DNA of 64,000 nucleotides, from positions 2,890,501-2,954,500 of the forward strand of contig NZ_MQUC01000003.1 of NCBI RefSeq assembly GCF_002994045.1, given 5' to 3'. Positions 35,561 to 44,578 of this stretch are shown here, piece by piece; the first letter of the stretch is position 1, and each line of letters opens with the position of its first letter. The translations under genes and the position numbers were made by a program. The notes beneath the pieces are model-generated. The model made no database searches. It saw nothing but the letters and a program-made list of their open reading frames with translations, and had not been told where the DNA came from. The DNA is from Nonlabens agnitus (lineage in GTDB: Bacteria; Bacteroidota; Bacteroidia; Flavobacteriales; Flavobacteriaceae).

Positions 35561-36859
35561 ATGTCCTACGATTTTGTAAAAGAACTACAATGGCGCGGTA
35601 TGATTCACGATATCATGCCTGATACGGAAGAATTACTCAACGCTGAAACGGTAAGTGGTTACATAGGTTTTGACCCAACGGCAGATTCCCTGCACATAGG
35701 TAGTATGGTCCAAATCATTTTGCTCATGCACCTGCAACGTGCTGGCCATAGACCCATTGCGTTGATAGGTGGTGCGACTGGGATGATAGGAGATCCATCT
35801 GGTAAAAGTGCAGAGCGCAACTTGCTCACTCAGGAAATTCTAGATAAAAACATCGCTGGTGTAAAATCTGTCATCTCTAGGTTTATTGATTTTGAAGATG
35901 GTCCAGAAGAAACGCGTGCCATACTGGTAAATAATTATGACTGGATGAAGGATTTCAGTTTGATTGATTTTGCCAGAGATATAGGTAAGCATATCACAGT
36001 CAATTATATGATGGCCAAAGATTCTGTCAAAAAGAGAGTTTCTGGCGAAGGCGATGGAATGAGTTTTACAGAGTTTACCTACCAATTGTTTCAGGGTTAC
36101 GACTTTGTACACCTTTATAAAAACCTCAATTGCAAGTTACAGATAGGTGGATCTGATCAATGGGGAAATATCACGACGGGAACAGAATTAGTTCGTAGAA
36201 TCACTGGTGGCAAGGCTTATGCTTTGACGACTCCATTAGTGACTAAAGCTGACGGTACAAAATTTGGAAAAACAGAATCTGGTAATATCTGGCTGGATGC
36301 TGATAAGACTAGTGTTTATAAATTCTACCAATTCTGGATCACTGCAACTGATGAGGACGCGATTAATTGGATCAAGATTTTTACATTTTTGGATGAGAAA
36401 ACCTGTAATGACTTGATCGAGCAACACGCCAAGGATCCAGGTTTTAGAATTTTACAAAAAAGACTGGCTGAAGAAGTAACTGTCATGGTTCACGGTCAAG
36501 AGGCCTACGAAACTGCCGTAGAGGCCAGTAAGATTTTGTTCAGTAAGAAAGTGTCCATGGAGCAATGGAACAGGCTTGATAAAGAAACCCTATTAGAAAT
36601 CTTTGAAGGCGTTCCACAGACTACCATTTCAAAATCAGATCTTGAAAAAGGTATTGAAATCGTTCCTTTCCTCACTGACGTTACAGGCTTTTTACCTTCC
36701 AACAGTGAAGCGCGTAGAGCCTTAAAAGAAAATAGTCTCGCCATTAACAAGGAAAAGTTTGAAGACGATAAGGTTGTGGGCTTAGACGATGTGATTGCTG
36801 GTAGTTTGATATTATTGCAACGTGGTAAAAAGAATTATTTCTTGGTGTTAGTCGACTAA
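35561..36859 (+). CDS. tyrS: Tyrosyl-tRNA synthetase
   Basis: The 432-residue class I synthetase charges tRNA-Tyr. The HIGH-like motif is HIGS (residues 45-48), the KMSKS-like segment is KFGKTESG, and substrate residues lie in GGSDQWGN. The C-terminal S4-type domain ends in LILLQRGKKNYFLVLV. Length is normal. A small membrane protein gene follows five bases after the stop. Confidence 0.97.
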   Translation: MSYDFVKELQWRGMIHDIMPDTEELLNAETVSGYIGFDPTADSLHIGSMVQIILLMHLQRAGHRPIALIGGATGMIGDPSGKSAERNLLTQEILDKNIAGVKSVISRFIDFEDGPEETRAILVNNYDWMKDFSLIDFARDIGKHITVNYMMAKDSVKKRVSGEGDGMSFTEFTYQLFQGYDFVHLYKNLNCKLQIGGSDQWGNITTGTELVRRITGGKAYALTTPLVTKADGTKFGKTESGNIWLDADKTSVYKFYQFWITATDEDAINWIKIFTFLDEKTCNDLIEQHAKDPGFRILQKRLAEEVTVMVHGQEAYETAVEASKILFSKKVSMEQWNRLDKETLLEIFEGVPQTTISKSDLEKGIEIVPFLTDVTGFLPSNSEARRALKENSLAINKEKFEDDKVVGLDDVIAGSLILLQRGKKNYFLVLVD

Positions 36860-36864
36860 CAAAC

Positions 36865-37041
36865 ATGAAAAAATCACAGTCAATAATGGCAAGAATACTG
36901 GTGGTTGCTGCCTGTATTGTTGGTGGCTTTTTCTTCATCCAACAGCTTGACAAGCCAGGTTCATGGCAGGCTTTTGCTGCGCTTGCAGGATTTCTCATAT
37001 TCATAGGATTTGCCGTGCTAGTGATCAAAAAGACAAAGTAG
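36865..37041 (+). CDS. Small two-helix membrane protein, unknown
   Basis: A 58-residue ORF (MKKSQSIMARILVVAACIV... to VLVIKKTK) starts five bases after tyrS. It has two hydrophobic helices (about 9-25 and 37-53) separated by QQLDKPGSWQA, a basic N-terminus and a basic C-terminus. The codon pattern, tight spacing and sensible topology support a real gene. No homologue is recognised. Confidence 0.6.
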   Translation: MKKSQSIMARILVVAACIVGGFFFIQQLDKPGSWQAFAALAGFLIFIGFAVLVIKKTK

Positions 37042-37095
37042 CTTACTTGACCCAAGCTACATCTTTCAAAATGAGGTTATTATTAAATTGATGCG

Positions 37096-38070
37096 CTAGC
37101 CTATTGCTAGCAAGTTACAGCCGCGAATGTCAGAATTGTCGAATCGGCCCAAAACTTCAAAAGTTCCATCTGCATACGTTTTGCAAAGGTCTTGAGTGGC
37201 GATGAAAGAGCAGGATTCAATATTTGCTAGGTCGATGACGTTGAGTCCGCCAGTTTTTCCATGAGCGATGCTGCTCAAGGGATCATTGGTGTCTCTTGCA
37301 CTTACTTGCATCCATGGTGGTAGTTTGAAGTGGATGCCGTCTGGAGCGTAGGCTTGGGATAGCAATTCCGTCATGCCGTATTCACTATGAATTTGCGCTT
37401 TTGGGAAAGCGCTGCTTAGAATTTTATGCAATTCTGGTTTGACGATTTCTTTTCGCATTCCCTTCATGCCGCCAGTTTCAATAATGATCGTATTATCAAG
37501 GGCCATTGGGAATTGCTCTGCCAGCTGTAAAAGCGCAAAAGTGACTCCTATCAAAATTACCTTGCGATCTAATTGTTGTAATTCTTTGAGGATCACAGAT
37601 AGATCCTGAAGATTGTTCAGGTAAAAACCACTTTTTGAATTATTAGAATGTTTGATCCATCGATCTACCATATAGACCAATGAAGAACCTGTACGCTCTA
37701 GATAATGGGGTAAAAGCGCGAGGATGGTGTATTCCTCAGGATTGCCGTAGAATTTTTTAAAACTATGATCAAGGCTTTGATTGTAGATTTCCAGATTGTG
37801 GACTAGGTGCTTTGAAGTTGAGGTTCCTGTGGTGCCGCTACTCGTAAATACTATTTCTGGTTTTTTTTCTGGCTCTGTAGTTATCTTGTGCGTTTTGAAA
37901 AAGGAAATAGGCAGGAAAGGAATGTCGCTAACCTGACTAGCCAGTGGTTTCCTTAAAAATGAACAATATTGCTGGTAAGCTGTATTGTGTTCTAGTTGAT
38001 ACTGGTAGATTTCCAAAGCGAGCTGTTCGAACTGAACATTATCTTCAATATCAAAAACGGGAAACCTCAC
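37096..38070 (-). CDS. LuxE-like acyl-protein synthetase family protein
   Basis: The 324-residue protein begins at a GTG and has an adenylate-forming-like TSSGTTGTSTSKH motif and LLPHYLERTGSSLVYMV, then HSEYGMTELLSQAY, as in LuxE/acyl-protein synthetases and related phenylacetate-CoA ligase-like enzymes. In luminous bacteria LuxE activates fatty acids. No lux gene is seen here, so the substrate is open; the homologue in other Bacteroidetes may act in cell-envelope lipid or pigment pathways. An eroded palindrome encodes AFPKA. Confidence 0.75.
   Translation of the reverse strand: MRFPVFDIEDNVQFEQLALEIYQYQLEHNTAYQQYCSFLRKPLASQVSDIPFLPISFFKTHKITTEPEKKPEIVFTSSGTTGTSTSKHLVHNLEIYNQSLDHSFKKFYGNPEEYTILALLPHYLERTGSSLVYMVDRWIKHSNNSKSGFYLNNLQDLSVILKELQQLDRKVILIGVTFALLQLAEQFPMALDNTIIIETGGMKGMRKEIVKPELHKILSSAFPKAQIHSEYGMTELLSQAYAPDGIHFKLPPWMQVSARDTNDPLSSIAHGKTGGLNVIDLANIESCSFIATQDLCKTYADGTFEVLGRFDNSDIRGCNLLAIG
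37396..37411. repeat. Eroded copy of the dispersed palindrome in the LuxE-like gene
   Basis: CGCTTTTGGGAAAGCG has two mismatches. On the minus strand it encodes AFPKA, where intact copies give AFAKA. Confidence 0.6.
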
Positions 38071-38086
38071 TTGAACTGTTTTGAGT

Positions 38087-38094
38087 CAAAAGTA
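38087..38094 (-). promoter_or_regulatory. Promoter -7 element (TACTTTTG) of the LuxE-like gene
   Basis: Minus-strand TAnnTTTG match 16 bases before the GTG start. Confidence 0.55.
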
Positions 38095-38128
38095 AACAAA
38101 AAGCGCCGCAGGATATCCTGCGGCGCTC
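38095..38128 (-). terminator. Terminator of the type IX substrate gene
   Basis: A perfect GC-rich inverted repeat GAGCGCCGCAGG/CCTGCGGCGCTC-type stem (38102-38127) is followed on the minus strand by a T-run. It lies just upstream of the LuxE-like promoter on the same strand. Confidence 0.85.
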
Positions 38129-38152
38129 TTGATATAATCTGTTTTAAAGAAA

Positions 38153-40195
38153 CTACTTCACTACTAATTTTCTAGTTTGGGAAGCTTCTCCTTGAGTCAA
38201 TTTCACAATGTAAAGACCTGTGTTTAGGCCATTGATGTTAACAGAAGTCGTTACTGCTTTTTGGTTCACGACTCTTTGTCCTAATGTGGAGAAGATCTCT
38301 ACATCTACACTACCACCATTAGTCACACTAATATTCAGCGTTCCAGAAGTTGCTGGATTAGGATACATAGAGAACTGTGGATTTTCAATGCTATCACTGG
38401 AGAGAGTAGCATCATTCACTGCTCCCGGAGTTCCCGAATCACCATCGCCGAAGGTTGAAGTAGCGGCAAACCAGTTGCTTGGGTCGTCGTTTGCAGTGGC
38501 GTCTAAGCTATTATTAGCAAGTTCCATAGAAATCCCATTAGAATATGGCCAATCTGTGCTATTGTATGCAATCTCATCAATTACAGTGCCTCCACATTCA
38601 ATAACAATCTCATCGCCACTATTTGCAAGTGCAAATGAATCATAAATATAAAGAGGTGAAAGTCCACCATTTTCGGTAGCACTTCTAGCAAGTAATGCAT
38701 AACCGTTTGCCCGAACTATTACAGATTCAGTAATAGTGTGAGTATCATCGTCTTGGTCTCTCAGAATCCAAGATTGGATATCAATATCTGTGTCTGTAGT
38801 ATTATATAATTCTAAAAATTCTCCATTCCCATCGGTCGTTACTCCAGGATTAGGTAGTACCTCTGTGACAATAATACTACCTACCGCAGCACAGGTTGCT
38901 GCTGCATTTACACTTCCGTTAGCAGATAAAGTCTGGTTTTCAGCTCCAGTTGACGTTGCTGTTATCGTACCTGTGTAATCTCCAGCAGTCTCACCAGCCC
39001 TCAAACGTATAAACACTGTTGTATTTTCAACTGTACCATCTACTGGTGCAATGGAAACCGCGCTTGAAAACGAACCTTCTTCATCTAGGGATACTTCAAA
39101 CTCGTTATCTACGGCAACCGTTATGCTTTCAGTCAAAAACATACCAGATACTCCAAATGCATCCAATCCAGAAGGACCTGATCCTTCGTTGTAACTTAAT
39201 CCCTCTACATTACCTGCAAGAGTAATAAATGGATCGTCTGCGGTAACGGTTCCTGCTACGGCAACCGTTTGCGTGGTTGCATTTACAGAACTTACCTCAA
39301 TAGATTCTGCATAATCACCTGCGGTTAGACCGGCAGGCAATCTTACATATATATCTGTAATAGGAAGTTCACCGTTTGAAGGAAAAGCTACTTCTACACT
39401 TTCAGAAAACCCAGCGCCACTCGTTAAGGAAACTTCAAAAACAGTTGAAGAAACAAGAACAGAACCTTCCAGATTCATACCAGAAACCGTGAATTGACCT
39501 TCCTGGGATGGACCGTTGTTTTCAAAGTAGTCCAGACCTGTTACCGGTGAACCGTTTACATTAAGAGCAGGTCCTGAAGGGGCAGTGGTTGAATAAGTGC
39601 CTGTTTGAGTTACGGTTTGAAGGTTTTGGCCACCACCGTTACAAATACCTTGTGAATCCAGAGCTTGCAAAGTACCGTAAGACCAGTTTCCAGAATTAAA
39701 ACCAGAGTCAGGACCACTTCCATCAATTCTGTTTGCATAAGTATCTTCATATTCCCACTCAGTCCCTGTACCATCAGTATTATCTGTACCGTATTGATCT
39801 ACCACTAAACCAGTTGAGATTTCTATGATACGTACACGATCATCGCCATTGAAGTTAGCAGCACCAGATATCAAAGTTGCTTCAGTATCCACGTCAGGAT
39901 ACTCAGCTTGAAAAGTGGTGGCGCTTGCACTATTTGCGATGACGTAAACAAAGTTAGTAGTTCGCGGTTCAGAAAAGGCGAATTCTAATTGGGTATTACT
40001 TGCCCATGTAGTATTGCTGTTGCTTTGAATTTCAACTGCATAGAGAGACAGGTCTACCGCTACATCAGCATAAATTTCGAAAAATTTGGGTGTACTTGAA
40101 CAGCTACCATCTACTATCGTAGTGATAATTGGTTGTTGAGCAAAGGCGATCGCGGCCATAAAGAACATCACGATCAAAGAGTAAGTTTGTTTCAT
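38153..40195 (-). CDS. Secreted protein with lamin-tail domain and type IX sorting signal
   Basis: The 680-residue protein has a signal peptide ending FAQQ, a first domain with tandem beta-rich repeats (see residues ~205-310 and ~325-430, each with a FEVSL...VRL(P/R)AG.TAGDY pattern), a lamin-tail domain (about 440-560; IIVTEVLPNPGVTTDGNGE and SWILRDQDDDTHTI) and a C-terminal type A sorting domain (MYPNPATSGTLNISV ... LNTGLYIVKLTQGE). SprA at 14092 would export it and the C-terminus would anchor or be cleaved at the surface. Function unknown. Confidence 0.88.
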   Translation of the reverse strand: MKQTYSLIVMFFMAAIAFAQQPIITTIVDGSCSSTPKFFEIYADVAVDLSLYAVEIQSNSNTTWASNTQLEFAFSEPRTTNFVYVIANSASATTFQAEYPDVDTEATLISGAANFNGDDRVRIIEISTGLVVDQYGTDNTDGTGTEWEYEDTYANRIDGSGPDSGFNSGNWSYGTLQALDSQGICNGGGQNLQTVTQTGTYSTTAPSGPALNVNGSPVTGLDYFENNGPSQEGQFTVSGMNLEGSVLVSSTVFEVSLTSGAGFSESVEVAFPSNGELPITDIYVRLPAGLTAGDYAESIEVSSVNATTQTVAVAGTVTADDPFITLAGNVEGLSYNEGSGPSGLDAFGVSGMFLTESITVAVDNEFEVSLDEEGSFSSAVSIAPVDGTVENTTVFIRLRAGETAGDYTGTITATSTGAENQTLSANGSVNAAATCAAVGSIIVTEVLPNPGVTTDGNGEFLELYNTTDTDIDIQSWILRDQDDDTHTITESVIVRANGYALLARSATENGGLSPLYIYDSFALANSGDEIVIECGGTVIDEIAYNSTDWPYSNGISMELANNSLDATANDDPSNWFAATSTFGDGDSGTPGAVNDATLSSDSIENPQFSMYPNPATSGTLNISVTNGGSVDVEIFSTLGQRVVNQKAVTTSVNINGLNTGLYIVKLTQGEASQTRKLVVK

Positions 40196-40211
40196 TTGAA
40201 TATGTTTTTCA

Positions 40212-40219
40212 CAAAAATA
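40212..40219 (-). promoter_or_regulatory. Promoter -7 element (TATTTTTG) of the type IX substrate gene
   Basis: Minus-strand TAnnTTTG match 16 bases before the ATG. Confidence 0.5.
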
Positions 40220-40321
40220 TGGGGTTCAAATTATTATAGAATGCTGGTTTTTTGGATTTAATGATTAGATAACACTATGTTCGATAAACTACATTGTTAG
40301 GCGACGGGATGAGATGTAGGT

Positions 40322-40337
40322 CGCTTTCGCGAAAGCG
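40322..40337. repeat. Dispersed palindrome copy between the type IX substrate gene and the response regulator
   Basis: Perfect 16-mer in the 247-base gap between divergent genes, 105 bases before the response regulator ATG. Confidence 0.97.
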
Positions 40338-40442
40338 ATATCATCAAGAATTCCTGGTATAAATTATCAATGTGACACTTAACCATATGCTAACCTAAGT
40401 GTTTGTAAAGTTGAGTAACTTAGCCCTTTATTAATCTGATCT

Positions 40443-41135
40443 ATGAAAGAATCCAAAGCAAAAATCCTACTGGTTGATGATGAGCCGGATATCCTGGAAA
40501 TAGTGAGCTACAACCTCAAAAACGAAGGTTATCAAGTATATACCGCCGAAAATGGTGAGGAAGCCATCAAAAAGGCGAAAAAGAAAAAACCAGACCTTGT
40601 GATTCTAGATGTCATGATGCCGGTAATGGATGGTATCGAGGCCTGCGAGAAGATGCGCAAGATGCCAGAGCTGGATAAGACCATTATCACTTTCCTTACC
40701 GCAAGAGGCGAGGACTACTCCATGATTGCAGGATTTGACGCAGGTGCAGATGATTATATTACAAAACCTGTAAAACCACGTGTTTTGGTTTCCAAAGTAA
40801 AATCCCTACTACGACGCAACGTGGCCGAGAAGGAAACCGAAGACAATGTGAAGAAGCTGGGAGATCTTGTCATTGATCGTGACCAGTATAAAATCTTCTT
40901 CAAAAAGGAAGAACTCATATTGCCACGCAAGGAGTTTGAACTTCTTTCCTTACTTACGGGTCAACCGGGAAAGGTCTACACAAGAGAAGAAATTCTGGAT
41001 GTCGTCTGGGGTAATGAAGTCGTAGTAGGTGGCAGAACTATAGATGTTCATATTAGAAAACTACGTGAAAAACTAGGCGATAAGCGTTTTAAAACCGTCA
41101 AAGGAGTAGGCTACAAATATGTCCAGTCCAAATAA
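40443..41135 (+). CDS. OmpR/PhoB-type response regulator
   Basis: The 230-residue regulator has a receiver domain with Asp12, Asp13 and the phosphoacceptor Asp56 (VILDVMMPVMDG), a conserved Lys in DYITKPVKP, and a C-terminal winged helix (EILDVVWGNEVVVGGRTIDVHIRKLREKLG). It binds DNA as a dimer when phosphorylated. The sensor gene overlaps its end by 17 bases. The target genes are unknown; close homologues control phosphate or stress responses. Confidence 0.93.
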   Translation: MKESKAKILLVDDEPDILEIVSYNLKNEGYQVYTAENGEEAIKKAKKKKPDLVILDVMMPVMDGIEACEKMRKMPELDKTIITFLTARGEDYSMIAGFDAGADDYITKPVKPRVLVSKVKSLLRRNVAEKETEDNVKKLGDLVIDRDQYKIFFKKEELILPRKEFELLSLLTGQPGKVYTREEILDVVWGNEVVVGGRTIDVHIRKLREKLGDKRFKTVKGVGYKYVQSK

Positions 41136-42207
41136 GAGCAGCACCAGACCTAGTTATAGATTTGCTTTAAGATCCTCTATTTTCATAGTGCTTATTGTGT
41201 TACTAATGATGGTGGCACTTCAGTTATTTGGGGCAACGTTTAAAGTGTGGCACTTTGGTGTGATGCTTCCCGGGATTTTTATTATCTGCTTTCTGGTCAT
41301 TCAATATCGCGTTCAGAAATTCATCTACCGCCGTATCAAAAAGATTTACGAAGATGTGTCCTTACTGGAGTCTACCAACTTTGCAGATCGTGAAATCGCG
41401 ACAGACATGCGCACACTTACCAGGCAGGTAGAGCAATTTGCACGCAACAAGAAAATTGAGATTGAAACACTTAAGGTGCGTGAAGCCTATAGGAAGGAAT
41501 TTCTGGGTAACATCTCACACGAATTAAAAACTCCGCTTTTTACAGTTCAAGGATATATTGATACGCTTATTGAAGGAGCGCATAAGGATAAGGCCATACG
41601 CAAGAAATATCTGGCGCGTGCTCAAAAAGGTGTGGAACGTCTTACCTATATCGTCAACGATATGGACATGATCACAAAACTGGAGATAGGTGACATGAAC
41701 CTTGAAAAAACCGATTTTGATATTGTAGAATTGGTGAGACAGACTTTTGATCAGTTTGAGATGAAAGCCGCAAAGAAGAGCATCTCTCTAGTATTTGACA
41801 TGGTCTATTCAAAACCTATCATGGTGCATGCAGATCAGGAACGCATCCAGCAGGTCATTTCTAATCTCTTGGTGAATTCCATAAAGTATGGTAAGCCTAA
41901 TGGAACCACAGAGGTCGCTATTGAAGATCTCATCAACAATAAGATTATCCTAAGAGTTACCGATAACGGCGAGGGAATCGACAAGACCTACATACCACGA
42001 CTTTTTGAGCGTTTCTTTAGAGTGGACCGCACCGGTTCAAGGCGTGAAGGTGGTTCTGGATTAGGGCTTGCGATCGTGAAGCACATTGTAGAGGCACACC
42101 AGGAAAGAATCTACGTGGATAGCGAGTTGGGAATAGGGTCTGAGTTTTCATTTACTTTAGAAAAAGTCAACTCGATCAAAAAGGCTAAAGAAGCAGCATC
42201 ATCTTGA
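41119..42207 (+). CDS. Sensor histidine kinase
   Basis: The 362-residue kinase has two N-terminal membrane helices (about 17-35 and 45-62), a linker, a dimerisation domain with the phosphorylated His134 in FLGNISHELKTPL and an ATPase domain with N (QVISNLLVNSIKYG), G1 (DNGEGI) and G2 (GGSGLGLAIV) boxes. There is almost no periplasmic sensing domain, so it resembles PhoR-type or envelope-sensing kinases. The last 97 bases overlap the 3' end of the opposite-strand glycosyltransferase gene. Confidence 0.93.
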   Translation: MSSPNKSSTRPSYRFALRSSIFIVLIVLLMMVALQLFGATFKVWHFGVMLPGIFIICFLVIQYRVQKFIYRRIKKIYEDVSLLESTNFADREIATDMRTLTRQVEQFARNKKIEIETLKVREAYRKEFLGNISHELKTPLFTVQGYIDTLIEGAHKDKAIRKKYLARAQKGVERLTYIVNDMDMITKLEIGDMNLEKTDFDIVELVRQTFDQFEMKAAKKSISLVFDMVYSKPIMVHADQERIQQVISNLLVNSIKYGKPNGTTEVAIEDLINNKIILRVTDNGEGIDKTYIPRLFERFFRVDRTGSRREGGSGLGLAIVKHIVEAHQERIYVDSELGIGSEFSFTLEKVNSIKKAKEAASS

Positions 42208-43220
42208 AGTTTAGCTAAGCCTTCATAATCATTTAGCTGCTCTAGCATTTCTATTTCAAACTCATCTTGTGTGGCAAAAGGAGCAACTCTTTGTAGCTTA
42301 AGATGTCTTGCCAGATACTCTTGCTCAAATTGCCCTGGCGTTGGTATTAAAAACGCTTTTTTCTCTAATTCACACAAATCCATAATGCTTGTGTAACCGC
42401 TGCGGCATAGAACGACTTTGGACCTTTCTATAGCTTTTTGAAGGCCGCTGGTAGATAGATAATTATAATAGGTGACTTTACCTTTTATTTCTACGCGCTG
42501 CTCTGGCTCAATAACACCAGCGACAAACAGGACTTTGCCCTGATAATCTTTTATTTGACGCAACAATTTCTTTTCTAAAATACTGCGTTGAGGTTCTGGA
42601 CCTGACAAAAGGATGAGCAAATCATAAGTGACCTTGGCATCGTTCGATTTTTTGAATCGGCTTATGGGGCCTAGGTAGACTTTGTGTAATGTAGGGTCTG
42701 TGTTTAGAGAAAGTTTTCCAGTCAGGTTAGGTGCCGTTTGATGGTCTGGAATCCAGCAGGCATCAAACTTTTTAATGTAGTGCAAATGCAATTGGGTGCT
42801 TAACCACGTGGTACCACCTGACAATACCTGCAGCTGGTGCGACATGACTACACATGGGATGGTTCTTGTATAAAGCCCCAACCTATTGTCACTAATGACA
42901 CCGTGTAGATCGTGTTCTAAAATAAGGTGTTGCAGTAATTGATGCTCCAACCGTATGGCATTCCAAATTTTAGGCGAGTCTTTGAGCAGTTTGAGCTTGA
43001 GGTTTTCGCCTTTTTCTGCATAAGCGACATCATAGGCAGGAAGCTCAACGGCAACCAGATTGGGAAATTCCTTCTTAAGCAGTTCCAGCGCATCACCATC
43101 ACTGGCAATGATAGGGCGATCACCATTATCCAGCAAGGCTTCTATGATGGGAATACAGCGAGTTGCGTGACCCAAACCCCAATTAAGAGGTGCAACCAAA
43201 ATGTTTTTGGATATTTGCAT
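42111..43220 (-). CDS. Glycosyltransferase family protein (MurG/UGT-like fold)
   Basis: The 369-residue GT-B enzyme starts MQISKNILVAPLNWGLGHATR, followed by IPIIEALLDNG and a C-terminal half with RSGYTSIMDLCELEKKAFLIPTPGQFEQEYLA, the UDP-sugar-binding site of MurG-like enzymes. The ATG at 43220 was preferred over one five codons upstream. Substrate not known. Its last 32 codons overlap the histidine kinase end on the other strand. Confidence 0.85.
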   Translation of the reverse strand: MQISKNILVAPLNWGLGHATRCIPIIEALLDNGDRPIIASDGDALELLKKEFPNLVAVELPAYDVAYAEKGENLKLKLLKDSPKIWNAIRLEHQLLQHLILEHDLHGVISDNRLGLYTRTIPCVVMSHQLQVLSGGTTWLSTQLHLHYIKKFDACWIPDHQTAPNLTGKLSLNTDPTLHKVYLGPISRFKKSNDAKVTYDLLILLSGPEPQRSILEKKLLRQIKDYQGKVLFVAGVIEPEQRVEIKGKVTYYNYLSTSGLQKAIERSKVVLCRSGYTSIMDLCELEKKAFLIPTPGQFEQEYLARHLKLQRVAPFATQDEFEIEMLEQLNDYEGLAKLQDDAASLAFLIELTFSKVNENSDPIPNSLST

Positions 43221-43224
43221 GCAG

Positions 43225-43232
43225 TAAAAATA
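43225..43232 (-). promoter_or_regulatory. Possible variant -7 element (TATTTTTA) of the glycosyltransferase gene
   Basis: Minus-strand TATTTTTA followed by C, four bases before the ATG at 43220. It would give a leaderless transcript. Confidence 0.4.
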
Positions 43233-43289
43233 CACCTTGCCTTTGTGCAGTGTGGAAATTGCACTTTATCTAACCTTTAAATAATTGTT

Positions 43290-43961
43290 GTGGGAAGTAA
43301 GAATAAAATGAAGCGTTTTAGGGAGAATGAAACCTTTCCCAATGTGGTCCAGCCTTCTAGAGAACAGATGGTTAACGGATTTGAATGGAAGGGAAAATGG
43401 TCTCAGTTCTTCAAGAATGACAACCCCATAACACTAGAATTGGGCTGTGGAAAAGGCGAGTATACCGTGGCGCTGGCCCGCAAGTATCCTGACCGCAACT
43501 TTATAGGGATTGATATCAAGGGAGCTCGTTTTTGGCGTGGTGCAAAAACAGCTGTAGAGGAGAAACTAGAAAATGCTGCTTTTTTGAGAACCCAGATTGA
43601 GTTGGTGGATCTCGCTTTCGCGAAAGCGGAAATATCAGAAATATGGATCACCTTTCCAGACCCGCAAATAAAATACAAGCGTACCAAACACCGCATGACA
43701 AATCCAGAATTTCTCGATCGATACAGGACCATCCTAAAGCCCGATGGCGTCATCCACCTCAAAACCGATTCTGAGTACATGCATGGGTACACACTAGGTT
43801 TGCTGGAAGGACTAGGAGAAGAGATTCTTTATGCGCACCATAACATCTATACAAATACCGAGGCACCTGATGAGGTCATAGGAACGCAAACATTCTATGA
43901 AAAGCAGTACCTTGAGGCTGGCAAAGCCATAACTTATATGAAGTTCAAGTTGCGTAGATGA
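43290..43961 (+). CDS. trmB: tRNA (guanine-N7-)-methyltransferase
   Basis: The 223-residue SAM-dependent enzyme methylates G46 of tRNA. The GTG start gives the N-terminus MGSKNKMKRFRENETF, which is the usual flavobacterial one. The SAM motif is LELGCGKGEYT, and the signature ITFPDPQIKYKRTKHRM and a DRYRTILKPDG stretch follow. It ends with a four-base overlap with the LysE gene. A perfect palindrome encodes AFAKA at about residue 110. Confidence 0.95.
   Translation: MGSKNKMKRFRENETFPNVVQPSREQMVNGFEWKGKWSQFFKNDNPITLELGCGKGEYTVALARKYPDRNFIGIDIKGARFWRGAKTAVEEKLENAAFLRTQIELVDLAFAKAEISEIWITFPDPQIKYKRTKHRMTNPEFLDRYRTILKPDGVIHLKTDSEYMHGYTLGLLEGLGEEILYAHHNIYTNTEAPDEVIGTQTFYEKQYLEAGKAITYMKFKLRR
43613..43628. 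repeat. Dispersed palindrome copy in trmB
   Basis: Perfect 16-mer in the AFAKA phase, just before the conserved EIWITFPDPQ motif. Confidence 0.97.
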
Positions 43962-44578
43962 CCTATTTTTTACACTTATTGTTCGGTTTTACCATAGGGT
44001 TCATAGGTGTTATACCACCAGGACTCCTTAATTTGACCGCGGCAAAAATTAGTGTAAAGAGTGGAAAAAGAGCGGCGATTATTTTTGCGATAGGAGCCTC
44101 TTCAGTAGTGATCGCGCAAGTTTACATAGGTGTTTTCTTTTCTAAGCTTTTAAGTCTCAATCCAGATGTGTTGTTGATGGTAGAGCGTTTTGCGATCATC
44201 ATATTCTTTGGTCTTAGCATCTTCTTTTTTATACGCGCACGTCTAGATAGCAAACCAGAATTTAAAACGGTTCACAAGTCAGATTATAAAGTTTTTGGTC
44301 AGGGAATTATTCTTTCGGCGCTCAATATATTTCCTATACCATTTTATATAGGATTTAGCTCCTTTCTAGCGAGCAGGAATGCCTTTACTTTTGAATTTCC
44401 CATGGCGCATCTCTTTATCATAGGAGCCACAACAGGAACATTTTTAATGCTATGTGCCTATATTAAGTATGTTAAGAGGCTAAAGTTTGACAGCGACACT
44501 TTTGCAAGAAAAATCCATTATCTATTGTCGGCATTAACGCTGGCAATTGCTGTTTTTACCTTGATAAGAATTAACTAA
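43958..44578 (+). CDS. LysE family transporter
   Basis: The 206-residue protein has about six membrane helices and the LysE N-terminal signature LHLLFGFTIGFIGVIPPGLLNLTAAKIS. Members export amino acids or small thiols; the substrate is unknown. It sits between trmB and the ATL gene with overlapping stop/start codons on both sides. Confidence 0.87.
   Translation: MTYFLHLLFGFTIGFIGVIPPGLLNLTAAKISVKSGKRAAIIFAIGASSVVIAQVYIGVFFSKLLSLNPDVLLMVERFAIIIFFGLSIFFFIRARLDSKPEFKTVHKSDYKVFGQGIILSALNIFPIPFYIGFSSFLASRNAFTFEFPMAHLFIIGATTGTFLMLCAYIKYVKRLKFDSDTFARKIHYLLSALTLAIAVFTLIRIN

Noticed and set aside
37038..37060. GTAGCTT/AAGCTAC inverted repeat after the small membrane protein as terminator
   Set aside because: The stem is only seven bases, the loop nine, and there is no T-run after it, so the evidence is too weak.
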